Assembly: GCF_051549855.1 (NCBI RefSeq)
Contig: NZ_CP196080.1
Span: 1 to 64,000 of the forward strand
Direction: 5' to 3'
DNA from: Metamycoplasma sp051549855
GTDB lineage: Bacteria > Bacillota_I > Bacilli_A > Mycoplasmatales > Metamycoplasmataceae
Length of the DNA stretch: 64,000 nucleotides
Shown here: positions 43,679 through 53,967 of the stretch, piece by piece
Numbering within the stretch: position 1 is the stretch's first letter
Layout: each line of letters starts with the position of its first letter
Notes under the pieces: generated by a model
Told to the model about the DNA's origin: nothing
The model's input: the letters and a program-made list of their open reading frames with translations, nothing else
Databases searched by the model: none
Program-made: the position numbers and the translations under genes

Positions 43679-44684
43679 TCGCCAAAAAATGAAAGTTTTC
43701 AAAGCAATCGAAAAGAAAATTAAGAAAGCTGAAAACATTGTTATTTTTCACCACATTCGTCCTGACGGTGATTGCTTAGGGTCGCAATTTGGATTTAAAG
43801 AATTGATTAAAACCAATTTTCCAAACAAAAATGTTTACACAATTGGAGACTCAAAAGGTTTATTCAGTTATTTAGATTTTGAATTTGATAATTTAGAGCT
43901 AAAGAAACTACCAAATTCACTAGCAATTATTGTTGATGCTAACTTTAAAGAAAGAATTGAGTGTCGTCAATTCTTAGATGAAAATGTTTTTGATGAAGTT
44001 ATTAGAGTAGACCACCACCCAAATGATGATGACTTGAATGCTTCATTAGTTTGAGTCGAATCAGAAGCGCCTGCTGCTGCTCAACAAGTTGCTGAGATAG
44101 CAATAAAATTAGGTTGAAAAATTTCACCACAAGCAGCAACATACCTATTTTTAGGAATCTATACCGATAGCGTTAGATTAACAACAAACACAACTAATTC
44201 GCGCACATTGGACATAGTTTCAAAACTGTGAGCAAGTGGTGCTAAAAAAGATTTAATTTTCGTTAATATGGCGAAAAAATCTTCACAAGATATGAAAGTG
44301 GACGCTTTTATTCAATCTAATATGCAAATAAAAGATCAAGTTGTAAGTTTCTATTTTGATTTAGAAACACAAAGAAACTTCAATATCTTAGATCCGTTAA
44401 GAGCTAATCGACCTTATACGTTAGCTAACATTGATGACAACAAGATTTGAGTTTTTTTCACTCAAGAAAAAGCAAAAGGTACTGACGGAAGCACTCAAGA
44501 TCAGATTCGTTGTGAATTTCGCTCTAATGGAGCATGTGTCAGAAATGTCGCAGTCAAATGAGGTGGTGGTGGACACCATCGTGCCTCAGGAGCACAAATT
44601 AACGATGCTTCGTTAATCCCACTGATAATTGCGGATTGTGAAAAAGAAGCACTTAATTTGGAAGGATACGACAACAAAAAATAG
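43668..44684 (+). CDS. DHH/DHHA1 phosphoesterase (NrnA-like), copy 2
   Basis: A 338-residue paralogue of the preceding gene, with the same landmarks in order: HHIRPDGDCLGSQFG, IIVDANF, RVDHHPND, YTDSVRL and GGGGHHRASGA. The N-terminal halves are strongly alike, the C-terminal halves diverge, and this copy has a longer insertion before the last motif. It starts inside the end of copy 1 in another frame; ATG 43689 is an alternative start. All metal-binding motifs appear intact, so both copies may be active with different substrates. A terminator overlaps the stop. Confidence 0.91.
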
Positions 44685-44712
44685 AGCCCTTTTCGAGCTC
44701 TATTTTTTTTTG
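44681..44712. terminator. Terminator of the DHH pair, reaching into the secA 3' end
   Basis: A 7-bp stem ATAGAGC / GCTCTAT (44681-44687 with 44697-44703) and nine T. The stem overlaps the stop codon of the second DHH gene and the stop of the convergent secA gene, so the two genes are packed tail to tail. Confidence 0.8.
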
Positions 44713-47357
44713 TAACTTTTATTATTTTTTAGTGTATTGATACCAAGTTGATTTTCTAGTAAACCGCGCATCGCTTCGACTTGCTCTTCAATTTCTTGTT
44801 CGCTCATTCCTTCTTTAATTAGTGAGTCTTTATGATAGTCAAGAATTTGTTCTATGATTCCAATTTTGTTTGCAATGTCTTTAGCATTGGCATCCATATT
44901 TTCATGGACTGCGTTTGGTTTGCTTGCTTCAGGATTATTCATTAAATTTACAACACTTTCTAAGGCAATACGCTCAGTTAATTCTTCGAAACGTTTTGAT
45001 CCTTCTTGTGTATAAACTTGATATGGGTTTTTTTGTGAGTATTGAACTAAGTTGGATGCTTGACGTAATTTATCCATTGTATTTATATGATCTTGTCAAG
45101 CTGCATCAAAAACTTTAAGAATAGTTGTTCTTTCAGTTGAAACAAGGGCAAACACTCCATATTTTTCAATCACATTTTCACGCATCATTGCATACTCTTG
45201 AATTAAACGATCGCTAATGAATTCAACAAGTTCTGGTTTTTCAAATTTTGATAATTCTTCTTTTGAAAAACGATAGTCGCTGTTATTTTCTAATCAATTT
45301 TTGTTTAAATATTCAGTAAATTTTTCAAAATCAATAGCATTGTTTTTTAAAGCGAAAAAACGGTTATTTACTGCTTGTTTAACAGTCGAAATAATCATTT
45401 TGTTAATAATAATACTTAAATCGTCCCGTTCTAAAATTCAGTCCCTTTGTTGATAAATAAGATCTCTTTGTTGACGAATAACATCATCATAGTTTAGGAC
45501 GCTTTTACGATTGTCGTAATTGAAACCTTCGATTTTCTTTTGTGCTCTTAAAAAGGCAATCTGAATAGCTTTACCATCAATTGGTCTATCTTTATAACTT
45601 GCAAACATTTCTTTTCATTTATCTTGTAAACTAAAACGTAAAATTAATTGATCGTCTAAGCTTAAAAAGAATTTTGAGTATCCGACATCTCCTTGACGTC
45701 CAGAACGTCCTTTAAGTTGGTTATCGATCCGACGAGATTCAGCCTTATCAGTACCTAAAACATATAATCCTCCAACAGCTTTTGCTTCGTCAGAAGGTTT
45801 GATGTCAGTTCCCCGACCGGCCATATTAGTAGCAATTGTTACTGCACCTAGCTGTCCTGCTTTAGCAATAATATCTGCTTCTTCAGCATTTTGTTTTGCG
45901 TTTAAGACAGTGTGAGGAATGTTTGCTTTAACCAAGTACTCATGTAATCTTTCCGAGTCTTCTACTTGTGCTGTTCCGATTAATATCGGTTGTTTACGAG
46001 CATACACTTTTTTAACTTCTTCAACAATAGCCATATATTTTGAGTGCATATCAACAAATATTAAGTCTTGATCATCATATCTTTGCAACGGTTTGTTAGT
46101 TGGAATAACGTTTACACGCATGTTGTAAATGTCAATAAATTCTTTTTCTTCGGTCTTGGCAGTACCAGTCATACCACTCAATTTTTTGAATAAACGGAAA
46201 AAGTTTTGGTAGGTAATTGTAGCAAGTGTTTTGTTTTCTGGTTCAATCTCTAGTTGTTCTTTTGCCTGTAATGCTTGTTGCAATCCTTCTGAGTAAGCAC
46301 GCCCTTCCATAATACGTCCTGTAAATGAGTCAACCAACTCAATTTTGTTGTCGCGAACAATGTACTCAACATCATTTTTCATTATTTTGTGTGCTCTCAA
46401 GGCATTTTGAATTCTATGAACTAGTTCAGAATTTTCAATGTCATAAAGGTTAGCTAGACCGAAATATAAGTTAGCTTTATCAATACCTTGCTCAGTTAAA
46501 TAAACAGATTTTGTTTCTTCATCAATGTAATAATCTTCTTCATCTAAATTACGAACAAACAAGTCAGCTGTGTTGTATAAGTAACTTTCACCTGTATCTC
46601 CACCAGAAATGATTAACGGCGTCTTAGCTTCATCGATCAAAATTGAGTCAACTTCGTCTAGAAGGATGTAGTTAAGTCCTCTTTGAACTTTTTCTTCTTT
46701 ACGCATTACCATGTTGTCTCTTAGGTAGTCAAATCCCAGCTCTGAGTGAATTGAGTATGTAATGTCACAGTTGTAAGCTTCACGTTTTAGTTCCGGAGAC
46801 ATTTGTGCCTTGTTAATTCCAACACTCAAACCAAGTCAATTGAATACTTCACCCATTTCAGTAGCATCACGTTCTGCAAGATACTCGTTAACAGTTGAAA
46901 CGATAACATTTTCTCCACTGAGTGCATTTAAATAAACAGGAGCAATCGAAGTAATGGTTTTACCTTCTCCTGTTTTCATTTCAGCTACTGAACCTAAGTC
47001 TAAAATAACTCCACCCAACATTTGTACGTCGAATGGTCGTTTTCCTAAAACCCTTTTTGTTGCTTCCCTACTTACTGCAAACGCTTCTGCTCTAATATCT
47101 TCTAATGTTTCACCTTTTGATAAACGATTTTTGAATTCAGCTGTTTTGTTCTTTAATTCATCATCACTTAACTTTTGAATTTCATTTTCTCAATTATTAA
47201 TTTGATTTAGAGTGAGGTAAGCAATTCGCATTTCAGCAGTTCTAAATTTAGGTTTGTATCATTTACTTTTTTCTTCAGGTCTGCGAGGAATAACATATTC
47301 AGTAGAATCGACTTGTTGGTCTTTTGTTTTAGTAATTTTGTTCAAAATTTTACTCAT
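44700..47357 (-). CDS. secA: Protein translocase ATPase SecA
   Basis: Motor of the general Sec pathway at the membrane. The 885-residue product has Walker A in EMKTGEGKT, Walker B-type DEVDSILIDEA, GMTGTAKTEEKEF, the helicase motif TNMAGRGTDIKP, and LKGRSGRQGD. The scaffold and helical wing regions follow (NYDDVIRQQRD). The C-terminus is Lys-rich without the zinc-binding Cys-rich tail of many SecA proteins, as is usual in mycoplasmas. Many Trp are encoded by TGA. No strong Shine-Dalgarno is seen; AAAAGGG is about 17 bases before the ATG. Confidence 0.97.
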
Positions 47358-47419
47358 AATTACAATTTTACCCTTTTAATGACTATTTTTTACTTAAAGT
47401 AAAAAACCCTTTACGTAAA

Positions 47420-47444
47420 GAAAAATTCGCCAATGGCGAATTTG
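47420..47444 (-). terminator. Terminator upstream of secA
   Basis: A 9-bp stem AAATTCGCC / GGCGAATTT (47423-47431 with 47435-47443) with a 3-base loop. On the minus strand it is followed by TTCTTT. It directly follows the stop of the ORF at 47448-47870 and separates the def cluster from secA. A 12-base palindrome CTTTACGTAAAG (47409-47420) lies beside it. Confidence 0.7.
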
Positions 47445-47447
47445 TAA

Positions 47448-47870
47448 TTATTGTTGTTTAGTTTTGTTTGTAAAAATATTGGCAAAATTATTTAAAACAT
47501 CTTCAAATCTCTGTTTTTCAAGTGGTGAAGATTCCAATACCTTTTGGTAGTCTGTATTAACAAAAGATGTACGTACTATTTCTTTTAGATTGCTTACTTC
47601 TTTGTCTGTTAAATTTAAATCCAATGACATGTTTTCAAATTCTTTTTTCGCTTTTTCAATGTTTTCTTGATTTGATAAGTAGTCTACTGCTTCTTTATCG
47701 AATTTTACTTTTTCAAGTTTTTCACCCAAATCACTTTCAGGATTATTGACAATGGTTTTGATTACTGGTAAAGCTAAATCTGAATTTAAAATCGTTCTAA
47801 CAGTATTGATTGTTTCTGGAGTAATAGGAACTGTTTGTTTCGTTTCCAGATTCATTTGATGAATTTGCAT
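47448..47870 (-). CDS. Hypothetical protein, possibly the frameshifted continuation of the CvpA-like gene
   Basis: A 140-residue soluble, helical, charged protein with no membrane segment. Its start lies within the last 25 codons of the CvpA-like membrane protein, in the +1 frame. AGAGGACATTAAATCCG before the ATG could serve as a ribosome site, so it may be an independent gene. Alternatively the two are one gene broken by a 1-base indel: both parts carry similar Ile/Val-Lys-rich helical segments (EIPVITKAI and ALPVIKTIV). I cannot decide from sequence alone. Confidence 0.6.
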   Translation of the reverse strand: MQIHQMNLETKQTVPITPETINTVRTILNSDLALPVIKTIVNNPESDLGEKLEKVKFDKEAVDYLSNQENIEKAKKEFENMSLDLNLTDKEVSNLKEIVRTSFVNTDYQKVLESSPLEKQRFEDVLNNFANIFTNKTKQQ

Positions 47871-48513
47871 CGGATTTAATGTCCTCTAAAGCATTAGCAA
47901 TTTGTTCCAAATCTTTAGTTAATTCTTCTCTTTTTTCAGTATTTGTTGAATATTCAATAGCTTTTGTTATGACTGGTATTTCTGATGAAATTGACTCACC
48001 TTTTCCAAGTGTAATAGCTTTAATTGCTGGTTTTATAACAAGTCTATCTCATCAAGTTTCTTCGTAGTTTTTATTGGCTAAAGCAACCACTGAACCACCC
48101 AATATTCCAATAGGAGCAGTAATTGCCATTGTTAATAATCCACCCACAATTTTTGAAGCAATGTGTTTCTTTTCGCAACCTTTGCTGTAACATCTTAAAA
48201 TTCTTTTGCGTCTTACAAAATAGAACGCAATTGCAAAAACAATCAAAGAAAATAGTCAAATTACCAATAAAATTGCAAGTGCAACAATGGTAATGATGTA
48301 AGGTTTTGCAACTTCTGCGTAATCTTTGTATTTTTTAAATGCCTCGATTGTTGTAACAAGGTTAAATATTGGATCACTTGCTAAAATAATTGAAAAAACA
48401 ATAACAGCACTAATAACAAAAGTAATTAAAGATCACAATCAACGCTTGAAAAATCCAATTAAAAATCCGATAATGGCCAGTACAACAACAAGTCCAATTG
48501 ATGCTCAAATCAT
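47797..48513 (-). CDS. CvpA-like membrane protein
   Basis: A 238-residue protein with about four hydrophobic helices. The N-terminal VVVLAIIGFLIGFFKRWLW resembles the start of CvpA (colicin V production) family proteins, whose first helix has a GFxxGxxR turn; this is a tentative match. A helical charged domain follows, then a Ser/Asn/Glu-rich end before the stop. Several Trp come from TGA. The ATG lies one base after the def stop, with AGGAT inside def as ribosome site. The reading frame ends oddly in low-complexity sequence overlapping the next ORF; see the frameshift note. Confidence 0.65.
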
Positions 48514-48514
48514 A

Positions 48515-49066
48515 TTATCCTAACAGCTCCATATTTTTGTCTTCTTTTCAAGGGTTATTTTTGTCAATGCGATCTAAGAATAATTTACCTTGCAAGTGAT
48601 CTAATTCATGTTGCATAACAATTGCTTCATAACCAGAAACATCGTATGTTTTTTCTTTTTTTTCAAAATATGAGTATGCTTTTACTTTTATGCGACGGTA
48701 TCTTGGAACATATCCTTCTTGATGTGGTCATGTTTCAGAAACACTTAGACACCCTTCTCCTTCAGCAAGCGATTGTTTTAATTCTGAGTGGGCAATCACG
48801 CGTGGATTAACTAGTGCATCACGAAAAATCATATTACCTTCTTCATCCTGAATCATAATGTAAAAAATATTTTTCAAAATTCCATATTGAACAGCGGCCA
48901 CTCCAACACCTGCTCTAAATTTTGATCCTTCTTTTTGACTATCATCAATGTGATAAATCATTTTTTGAATCAATAGATCATCTTCTTGAGTCAGGGGAAT
49001 TGGAACGTCTTTCGACTTTTCTCTTAGTACCTTATTAGGTAACTTTACTAACTTTACTTCAAACAT
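48515..49066 (-). CDS. def: Peptide deformylase
   Basis: Removes the formyl group from nascent proteins using a bound metal. The 183-residue product has the three family motifs: GVGVAAVQ (motif 1), EGCLSVSE (motif 2, metal Cys) and MQHELDHLQGKLF (motif 3, HExxH). One TGA-coded Trp precedes PHQEGY. No Shine-Dalgarno precedes the ATG; instead an extended -10 element TGTTATAAT ends 7 bases before it, which indicates a leaderless transcript. It is the first gene of a cluster with the CvpA-like gene. Confidence 0.95.
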
Positions 49067-49073
49067 ATTTGAA

Positions 49074-49082
49074 ATTATAACA
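49074..49082 (-). promoter_or_regulatory. Extended -10 promoter of def, leaderless
   Basis: On the minus strand TGTTATAAT ends 7 bases before the def ATG. Transcription would then start at or within a base or two of the initiation codon. Confidence 0.65.
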
Positions 49083-49151
49083 AAAAAGGCCTTATCAAAC
49101 TCTTTAACTATGTTAAAAAATACTCAAAATGACTGAAAAATGCAAGTGTAT

Positions 49152-49157
49152 TATAAT
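49152..49157 (+). promoter_or_regulatory. -10 promoter of rsmD, leaderless
   Basis: TATAAT lies 7 bases before the rsmD ATG, mirroring the divergent def promoter about 75 bases away. No ribosome binding site can fit between the expected transcription start and the ATG. Confidence 0.6.
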
Positions 49158-49164
49158 TATTTGT

Positions 49165-49701
49165 ATGTTAAGAATAGTAGCTGGAAAATATCGAAATACA
49201 CGTTTAGAACAACCAGATAAAAAAATCACTCGAGCAAGTAGTGAAAAACTTCGTGAAGCATTGTTTTCATCTTTAAGTTTTGAGCTTGAAGATAAAATCT
49301 TTTTGGATTTGTTTGCAGGCAGTGGCGCTTTTGGTTTTGAAGCAATCAGTCGAGGAGTCAAAAAAAGCATTTTGATTGAGAAAAATCGCGAAGCATATAA
49401 GGTTATTGCAAAAAACGCCGAAAAATTCAAAAAGATTGAATTTGAGTTAAAAAACACTGATGCTTTAATCTTTTTGCAAAAAACGGAACAAAAATTCGAC
49501 TTTATTTTTATCGACCCGCCATATGCAAATCAAACTCTTTATACTGAATCTTTAAGATTGATAAGCGAAAGAGATTTATTGACTGAAAATGGAAAAATTA
49601 TTCTTGAAACAGCTCGAAAAGACTTTTCAACACCCCTTTTCGAAACTACAAAAGTTAAGAAATATTCAATCAGCTGAGTTTATTTTTTAGAAAAGCGTTA
49701 G
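49165..49701 (+). CDS. rsmD: 16S rRNA (guanine966-N2)-methyltransferase RsmD
   Basis: The 178-residue product starts MLRIVAGKYRNTRL, the standard RsmD start, so ATG 49165 is preferred to one 36 bases upstream. It has the SAM-binding segment LDLFAGSGAFGFEAISRG and the catalytic motif FIDPPYANQ (DPPY, N-6/N-2 amino methylase). The last coding part uses one TGA for Trp. It is the first gene of a long operon running through tsaD, although a small 43-base gap with its own ribosome site precedes gmk. Confidence 0.95.
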
Positions 49702-49744
49702 TTTTACTGCTTTTTAGAATATAATTCTAAAATTAAGGAGTTTT

Positions 49745-50338
49745 ATGTCAAAAGAATTTAATAAAAAAATCATTATTTTTACAGGGCCTTCTGGAGTTGG
49801 AAAAGGAACAATAGAAAAGCAACTTTTCAGGGATGTAGCATTAAAATTAAAGCTTTCAGTTTCAGCAACAACTCGTAAACCACGTGTTGGCGAAGAAGAA
49901 GGGGTACACTACTATTTTGAAACCAAAGAAGAATTTGAACAACACATAAAAAATGGTGATCTATTGGAGTACTCACAACACTTCGATAATTACTATGGAA
50001 CTTTATACAGTGATCTAGAAAGAATTTCTTCTTCAGGATATATCCCATTTTTAGAAATTGAAACTAATGGCGCATTACAAATAATTAACAAATATGCTAA
50101 GAAAAATAATCTTGACAAGATTGTTTCTATTTTCGTTATGCCACCTTCATTTCAAGAATTAAAAAGAAGAATTGAAGAACGTGGTTCAGAAACTCCTGAA
50201 ACTCTTAAAAAACGGATGGAAAAAGCATACGACGAAGTTCGTTACATAAGTCAATTTAATTATGTTGTTACAAATGATACTGTTGATGGAACCTACCAAG
50301 AAGTCAAAAGAATTATTGAAAAGGAATTCAATCTTTAG
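49745..50338 (+). CDS. gmk: Guanylate kinase
   Basis: Phosphorylates GMP to GDP. The 197-residue length is typical. P-loop GPSGVGKGT, the GMP-binding segment SATTRKPRVGEEEGVHYYF, and the lid region RRIEERGSETPETLKKRME are clear. TAAGGAGTTTT precedes the ATG. The PP2C gene starts 3 bases after the stop, matching the gmk-phosphatase-kinase order common in Firmicutes and mycoplasmas. Confidence 0.97.
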   Translation: MSKEFNKKIIIFTGPSGVGKGTIEKQLFRDVALKLKLSVSATTRKPRVGEEEGVHYYFETKEEFEQHIKNGDLLEYSQHFDNYYGTLYSDLERISSSGYIPFLEIETNGALQIINKYAKKNNLDKIVSIFVMPPSFQELKRRIEERGSETPETLKKRMEKAYDEVRYISQFNYVVTNDTVDGTYQEVKRIIEKEFNL

Positions 50339-50341
50339 TCT

Positions 50342-51091
50342 ATGTTCGACTGATGTTTTAAGTCAGACATAGGTGTTCGCAGTAATAATGAAGACAACGG
50401 TTGTTTTTTACAAAACGACATTGTTGCAATGGGTGTAGTTTGTGATGGACTAGGTGGCCATGAAAATGGTGAAGTTGCTTCACAAGTTGCAGTGGATGAA
50501 TTTAGCAAGTATTTTAATGAAACGGATTTTAATTTTCTTGATGAAAATAATCATGAGGAAGTTCGCACATGATTGAATAAAGGGATTTTAAAAGCTGAAG
50601 CAAAAATGAAAGAGCTTGTTAAATTGAAAAAAGCAAGCAGTGATATGGGGACCACTATCACTATGTTTTTGTGTTTTAAAAAGACCAAAACAGTTTACAT
50701 ATTAAACATTGGTGACTCACGCACATACTTATATAATGGATTTTTACATCAAGTAACCAAAGATCACAATGTTTTAAACACTATGATTGATGAGCAGAAA
50801 ATACTTCCTGAGATTGCAATGCAAGATATAAATTATGCAAAACTAGTTTCTGCTTTAGGACCAAACAAACCTTCTAAAAGTGAAGTGTTTTTACTTAAAA
50901 AAGAAAACCATCCTAAACTTTTACTTTTAACTACTGATGGAATTCATGATTTTGCAAGTAAACCTGCAATAGAGCAAATCTTGCAAAGTTCTAATTCTAC
51001 TCTTTCGCAAAAATGCCAGCAATTAATCAATACGGCAATGAAAAATAAATCAAATGACAATATGACCTGTTTACTAGTGGAGATTAAATAA
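50342..51091 (+). CDS. PP2C-family serine/threonine protein phosphatase
   Basis: The 249-residue protein dephosphorylates Ser/Thr phosphoproteins with two metals. Motifs in order: SDIGVRSNNEDN, VCDGLGGHENGE (metal Asp and GGH), MGTTIT, LNIGDSRTYLY, TTDGIHDF and the final DNMTCLLVEI with metal Asp. A standard-code reading would miss the first 77 residues, since TGA codes for Trp (FDWCF and RTWLN). It overlaps the kinase ATG by one base (TAATG), so phosphatase and kinase are made together, as PrpC/PrkC pairs usually are. Confidence 0.95.
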
Positions 51092-52074
51092 TGAACGTAA
51101 ATACTCAAAAAATGGAAGAAAAATATGAAATTGTTTCCGAGATCGGGACAGGGGGAATGGGTAGCGTTTTCCTGTGTCGCAGTAGAGAAACCTTAAAACA
51201 AGTAGCAGTCAAAGTCATAAAATCAGACCATTCGACGATCGAAAAACAACGTTTCATTTCGGAAATTGAAACAATGAAACAAATTAAATCAAATTATGTT
51301 GTTCGTTATTATGATGCAGAAATCGATGACAATGTTTCTTGAATAGTTATGGAATATGTTGAAGGAACAGTTTTAAAAGACTTAATTAAAAAAACTGGTG
51401 GTCTCGAAACAGGTCTAGCAATCACACTAGCAAAATACATTGCTTTGGGTTTAGCTGATATTCACAGCGCAGGTATAATTCATCGTGATCTTAAATCAAG
51501 TAATATTATTCAAACAAAAACAGGAAGCGCGAAAATTATTGACTTCGGTATTGCCTTAAATGAAGCGAGTCCAAGATTAACTCAAGTCAACAAAGTGGTT
51601 GGTACTCCAGAGTATATAGCACCAGAACTGATTGAAAAAACACAAGGTCCTTCAGTACAAAGCGATATTTACTCATTTGGAATTTTGTTGTATGAAATGT
51701 TAGAAGGGCACAACCCATATAGCAATGTTGAAGGAATGAAAAATCAATTGCTAAGTCATGTAAATCAAGAAATTCCCAAACTTACAAACTTAAATCGTAC
51801 AATACCAATGCCAGTGCAAAACATTATCAACAAGTGTTGTGCTAAAAAACCTGAAGATCGCTACGAAAGTTGTTTCGAGTTATACAATGATCTTAACACC
51901 TGTTTAGATCCATATCGTGCTTTTGAAAGCGAAATCTCATTTTCTAAAAACAAGAAAAAGACTAGTTTTGAGTGATTCCACAATAAAAAGTTCACTGTCT
52001 CTTTAATTGTTGTAACAGCAGTTCTATTTGCTATTTTTGTGGCTATTTTGATTTATCTAGCAGTTAAAGGTTAA
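51091..52074 (+). CDS. Membrane-anchored serine/threonine protein kinase (PrkC/PknB class, no PASTA domains)
   Basis: The 327-residue kinase has the glycine-rich loop GTGGMGSVF (19-27), catalytic Lys41 in VAVKVIK, IIHRDLKSSNI with Asp133, DFG at 151-153 and TPEYIAPE. One transmembrane helix lies at about 303-325, and only a few residues remain after it, so the usual extracellular PASTA repeats that sense cell-wall muropeptides are missing, as expected for a wall-less cell. It is the partner of the PP2C phosphatase directly upstream. rsgA starts 3 bases after its stop. Confidence 0.95.
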
Positions 52075-52077
52075 GAA

Positions 52078-52926
52078 ATGGAATACGGAAAAATAATAAA
52101 ATCAGTTGCTGGATTTTACGATGTGAAAACTAAAAGCGGTCAAATTTTTAGAACTAGAGGAAGTGGTAAACTACGTCTTCTAGATATTAAACCCACTGTT
52201 GGAGATTGAGTGGATTTCATTCCCGATGGTTTGATTCATAAAATCTATGAACGTAAAAACATTTTTATTCGTCCCAAGATTGCTAATGTTGATCAAGCGA
52301 TTGTAGTCATGTCGCTAGTCGAACCTGAATACTCATCGCTCCTAATTGATAAATTTTTGATTATTATTGAAAACAAAAATGTTGAACCAGTTATAGTTCT
52401 GACAAAAAAAGATTTAACAAGCGACTCAAAAATTTCATACTACAAAAAACAAGGTTACAAAGTTTTTGAAATTGATTACACACAACCACAAACATTAGAA
52501 GGTCTGAGTGCTGTTTTTAAAAATAAAACTAGTTTCTTTGTAGGGCAGACTGGAGTAGGCAAAACTACTTTGATTAATTATTTAGCAAAAACGAATTTTG
52601 AGACTCAAGCAATTTCTAAAGCTTTGAACAGAGGAAAACATACAACTCGGGAAGTTAGTTTGATTGAATTCAATGGCGGAGAAATCATTGACACTCCTGG
52701 TTTTAGTTCGATTGATTTTGATTTGACAATTGATGAACTTCCAACTGCCTTTAAAGTTTTTCGCGAAAATGCAGTCAAATGCAAATTTAGTTCTTGTAGA
52801 CATGATCAAGAAACTCTTGATGACTGTGAAATTAAAAAAATGGTTCAAAGTGGTGAAATTAAGCATGAAAGATATCAGAACTATTTGACTTTTTTAAGAA
52901 AAATGAAAGAGGACAACTATGCATAA
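52078..52926 (+). CDS. rsgA: Ribosome small-subunit-dependent GTPase RsgA
   Basis: A circularly permuted GTPase that assists 30S maturation. The 282-residue product has an N-terminal OB-fold (up to about residue 70), then G4-like LTKKD, followed by the permuted G1 loop GQTGVGKTTLIN, a HTTREV switch, G3 DTPGFSSID, and a C-terminal zinc-binding segment (FSSCRHDQETLDDC). The ATG follows the kinase stop by 3 bases. It overlaps rpe by 8 bases. Trp in VGDWVDF is TGA. Confidence 0.96.
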
Positions 52927-53578
52927 GCACACAATATCACCTTCGATTTTAGATGTACCTAAAGATAAGCAAGTTGAGTATGTAAAGCAGTTAATTGACT
53001 GAGGAATTGAGTATGTTCACTATGACGTTATGGATAATAAATTTGTACCAAACATTGCTTTAAGTACTGAAATAATCAAAGAAATTTCACAAAAATGTCC
53101 TAAACACATTATGGATATTCACTTGATGGTTGAAGATGTTGAGTCATATATTGAACAATTTAATTCTTTTGCCGATGTTATAACATTCCATGTTGAAGCG
53201 GTCGATACTCAGCGCTTAAGAAAAATTTATCAAAAATATTTTGCTGACAAAAAAGTTGGTTTAGGACTGGCAGTTAAACCTAAAACTGACATATTTTCAA
53301 TCGATCCTGAAATCCTAAAAAATGTAAAAAGAATTTTAATTATGAGTGTTGAACCTGGTTTTGGTGGGCAAAAATTAATGCCTGAAACTCTTGCTAAAGC
53401 TAAAGAATTTAGTAAGTACATCAAAGAAAACAACCTTGATATAGAAATTCAAATGGATGGTGGTATCAATGGTTCTACTATTGAAAATGTTTTTAGTTCA
53501 GGAGTTAAATTAGCAGTAGTCGGTTCATACTTAGTTAAAAACTTTTCAAAACAAACAATTGATAAACTGATTGGATAA
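52919..53578 (+). CDS. rpe: Ribulose-phosphate 3-epimerase
   Basis: Interconverts ribulose 5-phosphate and xylulose 5-phosphate in the pentose phosphate route. The 219-residue TIM barrel has the family landmarks ISPSILDV, the HYDVMDNKFVPN segment (metal-site Asp), DIHLMVEDVE, SVEPGFGGQK and QMDGGI. Its ATG lies inside the end of rsgA. tsaE follows after 2 bases. Position in this operon after rsgA is common in Firmicutes. Confidence 0.96.
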
Positions 53579-53580
53579 AA

Positions 53581-53967
53581 ATGCAAAAAAAGGTTTTCAT
53601 CTTTGAACATAATCAATCACTAGAGCCACTGGCTTCTTATTTACTGTCTTTAAATGTTGAAGCGATTTTGATGAATGGTGAGTTAGGTGCAGGGAAGACC
53701 ACTCTAACCAAATGTATTGCAAAAATGCTGAATATTGAAAAAGAAATTGTGTCACCAACATTCAATACTATCCTTGTTTATGAAGGATTAGTACACATCG
53801 ATGCTTATAAACTAACAGGTTCATTGTCTGGGTTTGAAGATTATTTTGAGGATAACTTGGTGGTTGTTGAGTGGTCTGATAATATTAGTCACAATTTTAG
53901 TCACTACGCAAAAGTCAATGCTTATCTTAAGGATAGTCAACACATTTTTGAAGTAGAGGAAGTGTAA
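53581..53967 (+). CDS. tsaE: tRNA t6A biosynthesis ATPase TsaE
   Basis: TsaE drives turnover of the TsaB-TsaD complex that makes threonylcarbamoyl-adenosine-37 in tRNA. The 128-residue product has the P-loop GELGAGKTTLTK, SPTFNTILVYEG (family SPTF-LV-EY), HIDAYKL and the VVVEWSDN segment. It overlaps the tsaB ATG by one base. The three t6A genes are contiguous here. Confidence 0.95.
   Translation: MQKKVFIFEHNQSLEPLASYLLSLNVEAILMNGELGAGKTTLTKCIAKMLNIEKEIVSPTFNTILVYEGLVHIDAYKLTGSLSGFEDYFEDNLVVVEWSDNISHNFSHYAKVNAYLKDSQHIFEVEEV

Noticed and set aside
47409..47420. 12-base palindrome CTTTACGTAAAG upstream of secA as an operator
   Set aside because: Only one copy, next to a terminator hairpin; not distinguishable from terminator-associated or chance symmetry.
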